Origin: Streptomyces phaeochromogenes
GTDB taxonomy: Bacteria; Actinomycetota; Actinomycetes; Streptomycetales; Streptomycetaceae
NCBI RefSeq assembly: GCF_001418655.1
Contig: NZ_LIQZ01000281.1
Span: 1-41,971, forward strand
DNA length: 41,971 bases
Reading direction: 5' to 3'
Both the position numbers and the translations under genes were made by a program. The notes under the pieces were generated by a model. The model was given only the letters and a program-made list of their open reading frames with translations. It was not told where the DNA came from and made no database searches. Below are positions 8,108 to 16,189 of the stretch, one piece after another. How positions within the stretch are numbered: position 1 is the first letter of the stretch; each line of letters starts with the position of its first letter.

Positions 8108-8256
8108 CGGCGCCTGCGAGGTGAGCTGTCGGGTGCGAGCTGGAGATGCCCGGCCGTGTTTGCGCACGACTTAACCCCTAGCCGTTCCGGAGACCGGAAC
8201 AGGCGTTCTACCTGTGGGTCCCCCGCTCCTGCCGTGTACGGGTGGGTGAGCGGATT
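8108..8256 (-). ncRNA. ydaO/yuaA-type c-di-AMP riboswitch in the leader of the M23 peptidase mRNA
   Basis: The minus-strand leader carries the conserved blocks of the class in order: AGGAGCGGGGGACCCA, then AGGGGTTAAG, then ACCCGACAGCTCACCTCGCA with GGCG closing the P1 stem against CGCT at 8249-8252. The element ends about 15 bases before the peptidase ATG, so it can gate both transcript completion and translation. Streptomyces c-di-AMP riboswitches are known upstream of wall-hydrolase genes such as rpfA. Boundaries are estimated from the P1 stem by eye. Confidence 0.88.
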
Positions 8257-8299
8257 CCGGGCGGCGGCAGGATTGGGCGTCCGTCCGGATTGGTGGCGA

Positions 8300-8328
8300 A
8301 CGTAAGCGACATGAAGACGCAGGAACAA
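8300..8328 (-). promoter_or_regulatory. Candidate promoter upstream of the riboswitch
   Basis: On the minus strand TTGTTC (8328-8323), a 17-base spacer and TTACGT (8305-8300) would start transcription near 8293, about 40 bases before the first riboswitch stem. The hexamers match the consensus only moderately. Confidence 0.35.
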
Positions 8329-8360
8329 CCTTTGGGGTTTCCTGTGTGCCCCGTTCTCTT

Positions 8361-8427
8361 GATCCCTGACCGAAATGACGGTCACGCTGCGTAAATCAGG
8401 GATCTTCCCCGTTTGTTAAATCCCTGA
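8361..8427. repeat. Three copies of an 8-bp motif (ATCCCTGA / TCAGGGAT) forming an inverted repeat
   Basis: GATCCCTGA (8361-8369) and TCAGGGATC (8396-8404) are a perfect 9-bp inverted repeat with 26 bases between them. A smaller GACCG/CGGTC hairpin lies inside (8368-8383). A third direct copy is at 8420-8427. The array is upstream of the riboswitch promoter and may be a protein-binding region. The remaining bases to 8557 are AT-rich for this genome and hold no gene I can support. Confidence 0.5.
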
Positions 8428-8557
8428 AAACGCAACCGAATTACGTGAACATGGCGACAGCGGACCGTCACGAATATGACGCTGCTCACGCAGTGCCGTG
8501 CCAGGAGCCTTTATTCCAGAGCGAGTTGGAACCAATGCTCCATTACGGACACAACAG

Positions 8558-10639
8558 TCACATGCGACGCAGCCGGAAAACTGCCGCATCAAGGTCACCG
8601 CGCAGCCCCGTCCGCAACCCGTGGTGCAACAGCACCGCACCTCGGTGGACTTCGCCCGTTTCGAGGCATTCGTATGTCGCTGCCGGGTCGAGTCCGCGCA
8701 GTCGCACCGGAGCGACCGGCTCGCCGTAGTGCTGGGCCTGGAGCCAGGCGAGGACGACGATCTCACCGTCACGCGAGTACTGCACGGCACTCAGCCCGCC
8801 CTCCGGCGCCCGCAGCCGGTGCAGGTCCCCGCCCTGCACGACGGGCCGGATCTCCTTGTAGAGTTCCACCCACGTCCGCGCCTCGGCCAGCTCCTCGTCG
8901 CTCCACCGGGTCAGGTCGCCGCCGACACCGAGCACTCCGGCCATCGAGCTCACGAAGCGGAAGCGCAGCGAGCTGGCGCGACCATTGAGCTGGTTGTTCG
9001 GACTGTCGGTGACCCAGGCGGCCATCGCCCGCGCGGGATGCACCTGACTGAAGCCGTGCTGGATCGCGAGCCGGTCGAGCGGGTCGGTGTTGTCCGAGGT
9101 CCACACCTGGTCCGTACGCGCCATGATCCCGAGGTCGATACGGCCGCCGCCGCCCGAGCAGGACTCGAAGGCGACGCCCGGATGGGCCGCCCGCAGCCGG
9201 TCCAGGAGGCGGTACAGGGCGTGCACATGGTCCACCCAGAGCCGCTGCGGGTAGTCCTCGCCGGGCCACCCCGCGTCGGTGAAGCAGCGGTTGAAGTCCC
9301 ACTTCACATAGTCGATCGGCGCACTGGAGAGCAGCGTGTCGAGCTGCTCCCACAGGTACTCCTGGACATCCTCGCGGGCGAGGTTCAGTACGAGCTGATT
9401 GCGCAGCTCCGTCCTCTTTCGTCCCGGTTGGAACTGCACCCAGTCGGGGTGCGCTCGGTACAGCTCGCTGTCCGGGTTGACCATCTCGGGCTCGACCCAG
9501 ATCCCGAACTGCATCCCCAGCGCGTGCACCTCGTCCGCGAGGGGCTTGAGGCCGGCCGGGAAGCGGTCGGGGTTGGGCGTCCAGTCGCCGAGCCCGGCCC
9601 GGTCGCTGGTGCGCGCCCCGAACCAGCCGTCGTCGACCACGAACAGTTCGACCCCCATGGCGGCGGCCCGCCGCGCGAGCGCCCCCTGCTGCTCCTCGGA
9701 GATGTCGAACTCCGTGGCCTCCCAGGAGTTGTAGAGCACCGGCCGGTGCTCGTCCGCGTCCGGGATCACGTACGCGTGCTGGTAGGCGTGCCAGGCACGG
9801 CTCGCGCCACCGAATCCGCCGTCGCTCCACAGCCCCGCGAACACGGGTGTGACGAAGCTCTCCCCCGGCTCCAGCCGCAGCAGCCCCGAGTCGTCGTACC
9901 CGACGCCGCCGGTGATCTGCACGCGCGCGTCCGGGAGTTGGGCCACGGCGATCCGCCAGGTGCCCGACCAGGCGAGGGCGCATCCGTAGACCTCGCCCCG
10001 CTCCTCGGTGGCCGAGCCGTCGGCGTCCAGGGCGACCCAGGGCAGGTGCTGGTGCGAGGTGTGCCCGCGGCGGCTGCCGATGATCTTCTCACCGTAGGTG
10101 AGTTCGGAGCGGACGAGCCGGGACTCGGCCGCCCATCGCCCGTGCAGCTGGGACAGCCGCCAGCCGTCGCGGTGCGGCAGCGTCCAGGCCGCGGAGTCGG
10201 CGCGCAGCACCTCCAGGGCGGGCCCTTCGTTGGCGAGGGTCACCCACCGCTCGACGACGTCGGTCCCGGCCCGCATCCGGTAGTGCAGCGTGATCCCGAG
10301 CCCGGAGTCGGAGAACCGCAGCCGCAGCTCGTCGCCGTCGGCCTCGTACGTCTCGAAACTCCACTCGGTGCCGCGCCGCTCGTCCGTCCGCACGGACAGG
10401 GCGGGCCGTACGAACCGGGGGCCGCCCTCCACCGGGTACTCCTCGTGTCCGTCGAGGGTGGCCTCGAAGGCCCAGTACTCCGGTCCCGGGCCGGCGGCGA
10501 GTGCCTCGGCGTCGGCGAGCGCGATACGCGGACCCCAGTGCAGATGCAGCAGCGCGTCGTCCTCGCCGAGCCGCAGGGCATAACTGCTCGCCGGGCCCGA
10601 AAGAAGCCACGTACGACCGTCTTCGCCGATCTCCAACAT
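8558..10639 (-). CDS. Alpha-galactosidase, glycoside hydrolase family 36
   Basis: About 693 aa from ATG 10639, which has TGAGGG four bases upstream; in-frame GTG 10666 and TTG 10672 are alternatives. The N-terminal beta-supersandwich runs to about residue 280, then the (beta/alpha)8 barrel. Key motifs are SWEATEFDI, VDDGWFG, WVEPEMVN, the nucleophile D448 in YVKWDFNRC, ESCSGGGGRID, and the acid/base D516 in TSDNTDPLD. This is a complete retaining GH36 enzyme releasing alpha-1,6-galactose from raffinose-type sugars or glycolipids. No signal peptide is present, so it acts on imported sugars. No transporter is adjacent. On the minus strand CATAAT (10689-10684) could be its -10. Confidence 0.93.
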   Translation of the reverse strand: MLEIGEDGRTWLLSGPASSYALRLGEDDALLHLHWGPRIALADAEALAAGPGPEYWAFEATLDGHEEYPVEGGPRFVRPALSVRTDERRGTEWSFETYEADGDELRLRFSDSGLGITLHYRMRAGTDVVERWVTLANEGPALEVLRADSAAWTLPHRDGWRLSQLHGRWAAESRLVRSELTYGEKIIGSRRGHTSHQHLPWVALDADGSATEERGEVYGCALAWSGTWRIAVAQLPDARVQITGGVGYDDSGLLRLEPGESFVTPVFAGLWSDGGFGGASRAWHAYQHAYVIPDADEHRPVLYNSWEATEFDISEEQQGALARRAAAMGVELFVVDDGWFGARTSDRAGLGDWTPNPDRFPAGLKPLADEVHALGMQFGIWVEPEMVNPDSELYRAHPDWVQFQPGRKRTELRNQLVLNLAREDVQEYLWEQLDTLLSSAPIDYVKWDFNRCFTDAGWPGEDYPQRLWVDHVHALYRLLDRLRAAHPGVAFESCSGGGGRIDLGIMARTDQVWTSDNTDPLDRLAIQHGFSQVHPARAMAAWVTDSPNNQLNGRASSLRFRFVSSMAGVLGVGGDLTRWSDEELAEARTWVELYKEIRPVVQGGDLHRLRAPEGGLSAVQYSRDGEIVVLAWLQAQHYGEPVAPVRLRGLDPAATYECLETGEVHRGAVLLHHGLRTGLRGDLDAAVFRLRRM

Positions 10640-10809
10640 CAAACCCTCACAGATCCGAACAGGCACGCTCAATCATCAACATCATTATGGGCCGCGTGCC
10701 TCCCCGGCAACGCCTGTGGACAACTCATTGGCCTACGAATCGATGTCGTATCGTCGAGAAACGCACTTCGCCGACGAGCCGCGTCGGCAGCCGAATGGGA
10801 GGAGCCCCC

Positions 10810-11607
10810 GTGACGCAGCAGGTCCCGTCGACCGAGCCCGAGCTGGCCGGCGTGCGCAACTTCCGTGATGTGGGCGGCCTGCCGACGGTGGACGGCCGGC
10901 GGGTGGCGTACGGACGGCTGTTCCGCAGCGGCCATCTCGCGCACGCGACGGAGTCGGACGCCGAGTTCCTCGCGTCCCTGGGCCTGCACACGATCTTCGA
11001 CTTCCGCAACGCCGCCGACCAGAAGCTCGAAGGTCCCGACGTCGAGCTGCCGGGCGTGCGGAACGTGAATCTTCCGCTGACCGACCCGGCGCACGGCGCG
11101 GAGTTCTGGACGATGGTCCGCGACGGCGACATCGACCAGTTGCGCTCGATCCTCGGGGACGGCAAGGCGGCGGACCGGATGATCGGTTCCTACCGCGCGA
11201 TAATCCAGGAGCGCACGGCCGAGCACCGCCAGGTGCTGCACTCGATGGCCGAGGACAGCGTCCCCGCCCTGATGCACTGTGCGGCGGGCAAGGACCGCGC
11301 CGGCATCTCCATCGCCATCACCCTGCTCGCCCTCGGCGTCGAGCGCGAGGCCATCGTCGCGGACTACCTGGAGTCGAACGCGACGCACCGCCGCTACAAG
11401 GTGCACCGCAGCAAGTCCTCCGCCTCCGCGTACTCACCCGAGGTGATGGACCTGCTCAGCCCCCTCTTCGACGCACGCGCCGAGTACCTGGAGGCGGCGT
11501 TCGACACGATCGACGAGAAGTGGGGCGGGGTGGACGCGTATCTGGAGCAGGGCCTGGGCGCGACCCCCGAGATCCGCGAGCGCCTGCGGGAGCGGTTCCT
11601 CGACTGA
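10810..11607 (+). CDS. Tyrosine-protein phosphatase (atypical, PtpB/Siw14-like CX5R)
   Basis: A 265-aa protein starting at GTG 10810, preceded by GGGAGGAG; the frame is open upstream but lacks family similarity there. The opening GVRNFRDVGGL and RSGHLAHATESD are classic for the bacterial tyrosine phosphatase family that includes mycobacterial PtpB. The signature loop is HCAAGKDRAG with nucleophile C157 and R163. FDFRN near residue 63 matches the family general-acid region. It is cytoplasmic with no TM segment, and is transcribed divergently from the alpha-galactosidase. Substrates may be phosphotyrosine proteins or phosphoinositides. Confidence 0.9.
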   Translation: MTQQVPSTEPELAGVRNFRDVGGLPTVDGRRVAYGRLFRSGHLAHATESDAEFLASLGLHTIFDFRNAADQKLEGPDVELPGVRNVNLPLTDPAHGAEFWTMVRDGDIDQLRSILGDGKAADRMIGSYRAIIQERTAEHRQVLHSMAEDSVPALMHCAAGKDRAGISIAITLLALGVEREAIVADYLESNATHRRYKVHRSKSSASAYSPEVMDLLSPLFDARAEYLEAAFDTIDEKWGGVDAYLEQGLGATPEIRERLRERFLD

Positions 11608-11684
11608 CCGGCCTTCCGCCGACCGCACCAGCCTCCAACCGGCCGCCCCGGTCTCCCGCCTCGCCTCCTCGGGGGCGGCTACCG

Positions 11685-11810
11685 CTACTGCCCCTGAGCT
11701 CCGAGCGAGAACAGCAGGTAGATGAAGGCGGCGAAGATGTGCCCGACCGCCACGTAGATGATGAGCCGCACCCACAGAGCGCGCGGGAACTTCTCCTCCA
11801 TGTCCTTCAT
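11685..11810 (-). CDS. 41-aa single-pass membrane peptide, DUF6126-like
   Basis: A small protein coded right behind the XRE-cupin regulator. Its ATG overlaps the regulator stop as ATGA, so translation is coupled. Sequence: a charged start (MKDMEEKFPRALWVRL), then one hydrophobic helix (about residues 16-36, IIYVAVGHIFAAFIYLLF), then a short tail. The EKFPRALW...GH.FA.FIYLLF pattern matches, from memory, the short DUF6126 family found after such regulators in Streptomyces. Function unknown; it may be a membrane partner or sensor for the regulator. Confidence 0.75.
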   Translation of the reverse strand: MKDMEEKFPRALWVRLIIYVAVGHIFAAFIYLLFSLGAQGQ

Positions 11811-12448
11811 GACGTCTCTCCAGGGGTCGTCGGCCCGAGGCACAGGGTGGCCGTGGGGCTCTGCAGCAGGGTGTGTACGAAGAGGAGCTCGGCCCCGTCC
11901 CGGTCCGCGGCGGCGATCCGGTGCGGGGTCAGCGAGTCGAAGTGCGCGCTGTCGCCGGGTGCGAGGACGTGCGCGGTGTCCCCGAGGCGCAGTCTCAGCC
12001 GCCCCTCCAGGACGTACAGCCACTCCTCGCCTGGGTGGACCCGCACGATGTCGCCCTGGGCCCCGTACGGGACGTGCACGCGCAGGGACTGCATGCCTCG
12101 TCCGGCCGCGCCGGCCTGCCAGTACGTCCAGCCGCCGGCCTGGGTCGGCTCCATGTCGGAGGCCCGCACGACGGCGTCCCGCTCGGCGACCGTCTCGCCG
12201 AGCAGCTCGGAGACGGTCGTACCGTAGATGCGGGCCAGCGCGAGCAGCATCGGCAGCGAGGGCTGGCGCTGTCCGGTCTCCAGACGGGACAGATGCGCGG
12301 GCGAGAGCCCGGCGGTGCGGGCCGCGGACTCCAGGGTGAGTGAGGCGCGGCGCCGCAGTGCACGCAGCTGGGGTGCGACCGCGGGCAGCTCGTCGGCCGC
12401 CCCCGGCTCGGAAGGGCTCGTACCCTCGACAGGGTTCATGTCCTCCAT
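11807..12448 (-). CDS. XRE-family regulator with C-terminal cupin domain
   Basis: A 213-aa protein. The helix-turn-helix covers about residues 28-85 (LRALRRRASLTLESAARTAGLSPAHLSRLETGQRQPSLPMLLALARIYG). The cupin barrel covers about 125-205, including VHPGEEWLYVLEGRLRL, APGDSAHFDSLTPHRI and ELLFVHT. Such proteins sense small ligands or metals through the cupin and repress exporters or metabolic genes. ATG 12448 is given; ATG 12439 (MNPVEG) is also possible and could be leaderless. Two identical-type operators just upstream point to autoregulation. The gene is coupled to the 41-aa membrane peptide. Confidence 0.9.
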   Translation of the reverse strand: MEDMNPVEGTSPSEPGAADELPAVAPQLRALRRRASLTLESAARTAGLSPAHLSRLETGQRQPSLPMLLALARIYGTTVSELLGETVAERDAVVRASDMEPTQAGGWTYWQAGAAGRGMQSLRVHVPYGAQGDIVRVHPGEEWLYVLEGRLRLRLGDTAHVLAPGDSAHFDSLTPHRIAAADRDGAELLFVHTLLQSPTATLCLGPTTPGETS

Positions 12449-12460
12449 TGAGCCGGAGGC

Positions 12461-12475
12461 TTACCTCTGAGGCAA
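12461..12475. promoter_or_regulatory. Operator copy 1 of the XRE-cupin gene
   Basis: TTACCTCTGAGGCAA has a CCTC-N-GAGG palindrome at its core. It lies 13 bases upstream of ATG 12448. An almost identical copy starts 20 bp away. Confidence 0.65.
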
Positions 12476-12480
12476 ATTTC

Positions 12481-12495
12481 TTACCTCAGAGGCAA
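12481..12495. promoter_or_regulatory. Operator copy 2 of the XRE-cupin gene
   Basis: TTACCTCAGAGGCAA differs from copy 1 at one base. The 20-bp start-to-start spacing is two helical turns, placing both sites on the same DNA face, as expected for cooperative binding by an autoregulator. Confidence 0.65.
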
Positions 12496-12527
12496 AAGCG
12501 AGGCGGGCCCACGGCACGCAGGCAGGT

Positions 12528-12563
12528 CCACGACGCCCGGGCCGGCCACGACACCCAGGCCGG
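12528..12563. repeat. Perfectly adjacent 18-bp tandem duplication
   Basis: Two abutting 18-mers (12528-12545 and 12546-12563), ccacgacNcccNggccgg, match at 16 of 18 positions. They lie between the hpnO stop and the XRE gene. No gene is apparent in 12496-12636. A CCGCGG pair around 12606-12627 might form a weak terminator for the hopanoid operon. Confidence 0.6.
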
Positions 12564-12636
12564 ACCACGGCTCCCAAGCCCCGACCCCGGCGCCGAAGCC
12601 GATCCGCGGCGACAAAGCGGTCCGCGGCAGCGGAAC

Positions 12637-14034
12637 CTACCGGTTGGCGACCGCCTGCTTCACCAGCGTCTTCCCGAAGTCCCACATCAGCCCGCCCCCG
12701 CTGTGCGCGTCGTCCATCACGGCGGTGAAGGCATCCACGAACCGGTCGACGTCCCGCTCCCCGACGACCAGCGGCGGGATCAGCTTGATCACCTCCAGAT
12801 GGTCGCCGGAGACCTGGGTGAGGATCCGATGCCGTTGCAGCAGCGGCACGACCACCATCTGGGCGAACAGCCCCTTCCGCGCGGCCTGCAGCATCGTCCA
12901 ACGGCTGCGCAGCTTCAGCGACTTGGGCCGCCCGAACTCGATGCCGATCATCAGCCCACGGCCGCGCACATCGCTCAGCAGCTCGTACTTGTCGACGAGC
13001 GCCGCGAGCCGGGACTTCAACTGCTCCCCCGTGGCCCGGGCGTTGGCGACGATGTGCTCGTTCTCCATGACCGAAAGGACGGCGAGGCCCGCCGCCATGG
13101 CCTGCGCGTTGGCCCCGAAACTCGCGGAGTGCACGAGGACGCGGTCCATGGTCGAGTAGACCTTCTTGAAGATCCAGTCCTTGCCGAGGGTGGCCCCGAC
13201 CGGCACGTATCCGCCGGACAGCGCCTTGGCCACGCACACCAGGTCCGGCTCCACGCCGTCCTCGTGCTGGTAGGCGTAGAAGTCCCCGGTCCGGCCGAGC
13301 CCCGTCTGCACCTCGTCCGCGATCAGGAGCGCCTTGTGCTTGCGCAGCAACTCCTGTGCGCCGCACAGATATCCGGGCGGCGACTCGTGCACGCCCTTGC
13401 CCTGGATCGGCTCGACGATCAGCGCGGCGACGTCGCCCTTCTTCAACTCCCTTGCCAGCGCGTCGAGATCGCCGAGCGGGACGGCCGTGTCGGGCAGCAG
13501 CGGGGCGAACCCGTCCCGGAAGCCGTCCTCGCCGTTGACGGACAGGGACCCGGTGGTCAGACCGTGGAAGGCGTGGGTGCAGTACAGGACCCTCGGCTTC
13601 CCGGTCGCGTACCGGGCGAACTTCAGCGCCGTCTCGACGGCCTCCGTACCGCTGTTGCCGAAGAACACCCGGTCCAGGTGCGGACTGTGCGTGAGCAGCT
13701 TCTCCGCCAGCAGCCCGGGCAGCGGCTGGCAGTCGAAGCGGGTGAGGTCGGCGAGCTGGGCGTCGAGGACGTCGTGCAGCGCCTTGCGGACGACGGGGTG
13801 ATGGCGGCCCAGGCCCATCACCCCGAACCCGGCCAGCATGTCCAGGTACTCGTTGCCGTCCGCGTCCCAGAAGTACGCGCCCTCGGCCCGCTCGTACACC
13901 TTGTCGAAGCCGATGGTGTGCAGCATGCGCGGCAGCTGGTGGTTCAGATGCTTCGCGTGCAGCTCGTAGCGCTCGGCTCCGCGCTCGGCAAGCAGACCGG
14001 TGAGGTCGAACTCCTGGGACTTGCTGGTCGTCAT
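12637..14034 (-). CDS. hpnO: Class III PLP aminotransferase, probable aminobacteriohopanetriol synthase HpnO
   Basis: A 465-aa fold-type I aminotransferase (acetylornithine/ornithine family). Motifs: GNSGTEAVETALKFAR (phosphate loop), CTHAFHGLTTGSLS, ADEVQTGLGRTG, and the PLP lysine in CVAKALSGGYVPVG. As last gene of the hopanoid operon, with its ATG overlapping the dxs stop (ATGA), it most likely converts ribosylhopane to aminobacteriohopanetriol, the HpnO reaction. The family contains many amine substrates, so the assignment rests on context as much as sequence. No clear terminator follows. Confidence 0.85.
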   Translation of the reverse strand: MTTSKSQEFDLTGLLAERGAERYELHAKHLNHQLPRMLHTIGFDKVYERAEGAYFWDADGNEYLDMLAGFGVMGLGRHHPVVRKALHDVLDAQLADLTRFDCQPLPGLLAEKLLTHSPHLDRVFFGNSGTEAVETALKFARYATGKPRVLYCTHAFHGLTTGSLSVNGEDGFRDGFAPLLPDTAVPLGDLDALARELKKGDVAALIVEPIQGKGVHESPPGYLCGAQELLRKHKALLIADEVQTGLGRTGDFYAYQHEDGVEPDLVCVAKALSGGYVPVGATLGKDWIFKKVYSTMDRVLVHSASFGANAQAMAAGLAVLSVMENEHIVANARATGEQLKSRLAALVDKYELLSDVRGRGLMIGIEFGRPKSLKLRSRWTMLQAARKGLFAQMVVVPLLQRHRILTQVSGDHLEVIKLIPPLVVGERDVDRFVDAFTAVMDDAHSGGGLMWDFGKTLVKQAVANR

Positions 14035-16160
14035 TCCTGTTTCTCCTTGGACGCGTGCTCCTTGCCCGCCGGCTTCTTGGCGGTCTGCCTCTTCGCGACG
14101 CGCTGCCTGGCGGGCTGCGCCCTTGAAGCGTCTGAAGCGCCCTGCCCGGCGGACCGCGCCTTCGAGCCGCCCGACGCGGGGGCCTTCCCCTCAGCGGCCT
14201 TGCCGTTCACAGCCCGCCGCGCCTCGGAGGCCTGTCCCTTGGGGACCTGTCCCTCGACCGCGGGTTCGGCCTCCACGACCGTCGAGCGCACCTCCTGAGT
14301 GGCCAGGCTCGCGCTGATCCGCCCCGCGATCTCGACGGGCGTGAGACCGATGTCGGCGAGCACCTCACCCCGTTTGGCGTGCGCGAGGAACTGCTCGGGG
14401 ATCCCGAACCGCCGTACGGGCACGTCGACCTCGGCATCCCCGAGAGCGAGCGCGACCGCCGAACCCACGCCGGCCGCCCGGCTGTTGTCCTCGACGACGG
14501 CGACCAGCCGGTGCTCGGCGGCGAGTCCGGGCAGCGCGGGATCGACGGGCTTGACCCAACGCGGGTCCACGACCGTGCAGTTGACGCCCCGAGCCTCCAG
14601 CAGTTCGGCCGCCTGGAGGCACACCGGCGCCATCACACCGACGGCCACGAGGAGCACCTCGGGCCGCTCGCCGCGATGCAGGACGTCTAGGCCGCCCACC
14701 CGGTCGACCGCCGGAACGACGGGCCCCACCGACTCCTTGGGGAACCGGATCAGGGTCGGGGCGTCGTCCACCGCGACCGCCTCGCGCAGCTGGGCGCACA
14801 GTTGGTCGGCGTCGCGCGGCGCGGCGATCCTGAGCCCCGGCACGACCTGGAGGATGGACATGTCCCACATGCCGTTGTGTGACGCCCCGTCAACTCCCGT
14901 GACCCCGGCCCGGTCCAGCACGAAGGTCACGCCGCAGCGATGCAGTGCGACATCCATCAGCAGCTGGTCGAAGGCACGGTTCAGGAAGGTGGCGTACACC
15001 GCGACGACCGGATGCAGTCCGCCCGTCGCGAGCCCGGCCGCGGACACCGCCGCGTGCTGCTCGGCGATGCCGACGTCCCACACCCGGTCGGGGAACCTCG
15101 CCGCGAACTTCGCGAGTCCCACCGGATGCAGCATGGCCGCCGTGATCGCGACGACGTCCTCGCGCGCCTCCCCGATCCGTACGATCTCGTCGCCGAACAC
15201 CGAGGTCCAGGAAGGGCCGTTGGACGGCGCGAGGGGCTCGCAGGTGAGCGGGTCCATCACACCGACCGTGTGGAAGTGGTCCTCCTCGTTGGCGATCGCG
15301 GGCTCGTAGCCGCGCCCCTTCTCCGTCAGACAGTGGATGAGCACGGGCCCGTGGAATCGTTTCGCGCGCCGCAGCGCCGACTCCACCGCGCCCACGTCGT
15401 GCCCGTCGATCGGGCCGACGTACTTCAGCCCCAGGTCCTCGAACATGCCCTGCGGCGCGAACGCGTCCTTGAACCCCTTCTTCGCGCCGTGCAGCGACTC
15501 GTAGAGGGTGCCTCCGACGACGGGCATGCCCAGCAGTACGTCCTTGCCCCAGGCCAGGACCTTCTCGTAGCTGTCGGTGGTCCGCAGGGTCGCCAGATGG
15601 TTCGCGAGGCCGCCGATGGTCGGCGAGTACGAGCGTTCGTTGTCGTTGACGACGATGATGAGCGGCCGGTCCTTGGCCGCCGCGATGTTGTTCAGCGCCT
15701 CCCACGCCATTCCGCCGGTGAGGGCGCCGTCGCCGATGACCGCGACGACGTGCCCCTTCTCCCCCTGCACCTGGCGGGCCTTGGCGAGCCCGTCGGCCCA
15801 TCCGAGCGCGGTGGACGCGTGGCTGTTCTCGATGATGTCGTGCTCGGACTCCTCGCGCGACGGGTAGCCGGACAGGCCGCCCTTGCCACGCAGCTTGGAG
15901 AAGTCCTGACGTCCCGTCAGCAGCTTGTGTACGTAGCTCTGATGGCCGGTGTCCCACAGAATGCGGTCGACCGGCGACTCGAAGACCCGGTGGAGCGCGA
16001 TGGAGAGTTCCACCACCCCCAGGTTGGGTCCCAGATGACCGCCGGTCCTGGCGACCGCGTGCACCAGGAACTCCCGGATCTCGTCGCCCAGTTGACCTAT
16101 CTCCGCCTCGGACAGCGCTTTCAGGTCGCGTGGTCCCCGGATGCTCTCCAGAATCGTCAC
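14031..16160 (-). CDS. dxs: 1-deoxy-D-xylulose-5-phosphate synthase with an unusual basic C-terminal tail
   Basis: About 709 aa from GTG 16160 (family start VTILESIRGPRDLKAL, behind GAGAGGGGG). It condenses pyruvate and glyceraldehyde-3-phosphate into DXP using thiamine diphosphate, the first step of the MEP pathway. Motifs: TGHQSYVHKLLTGR, the ThDP site GDGALTGGMAWEALNN, YVGPIDGHD, and DRAGVTGVDGASHNG. The conserved enzyme ends near residue 635. The last 75 or so residues are a Lys/Ala/Gln-rich, low-complexity tail. It lies 29 bases after ispG and overlaps hpnO by four bases. Being inside the hopanoid operon, it is probably a dedicated second copy; that cannot be checked here. Confidence 0.95.
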   Translation of the reverse strand: MTILESIRGPRDLKALSEAEIGQLGDEIREFLVHAVARTGGHLGPNLGVVELSIALHRVFESPVDRILWDTGHQSYVHKLLTGRQDFSKLRGKGGLSGYPSREESEHDIIENSHASTALGWADGLAKARQVQGEKGHVVAVIGDGALTGGMAWEALNNIAAAKDRPLIIVVNDNERSYSPTIGGLANHLATLRTTDSYEKVLAWGKDVLLGMPVVGGTLYESLHGAKKGFKDAFAPQGMFEDLGLKYVGPIDGHDVGAVESALRRAKRFHGPVLIHCLTEKGRGYEPAIANEEDHFHTVGVMDPLTCEPLAPSNGPSWTSVFGDEIVRIGEAREDVVAITAAMLHPVGLAKFAARFPDRVWDVGIAEQHAAVSAAGLATGGLHPVVAVYATFLNRAFDQLLMDVALHRCGVTFVLDRAGVTGVDGASHNGMWDMSILQVVPGLRIAAPRDADQLCAQLREAVAVDDAPTLIRFPKESVGPVVPAVDRVGGLDVLHRGERPEVLLVAVGVMAPVCLQAAELLEARGVNCTVVDPRWVKPVDPALPGLAAEHRLVAVVEDNSRAAGVGSAVALALGDAEVDVPVRRFGIPEQFLAHAKRGEVLADIGLTPVEIAGRISASLATQEVRSTVVEAEPAVEGQVPKGQASEARRAVNGKAAEGKAPASGGSKARSAGQGASDASRAQPARQRVAKRQTAKKPAGKEHASKEKQE

Positions 16161-16189
16161 GCTCGGCCCCCTCTCGGTACGTGCTGCAG

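Noticed and set aside
8498..10813. 771-aa open frame on the plus strand across the alpha-galactosidase gene
   Set aside because: It is antisense to a complete GH36 gene. The translation is Arg/Pro/Val-rich with no family motif, as expected of frame shadows in high-GC DNA.
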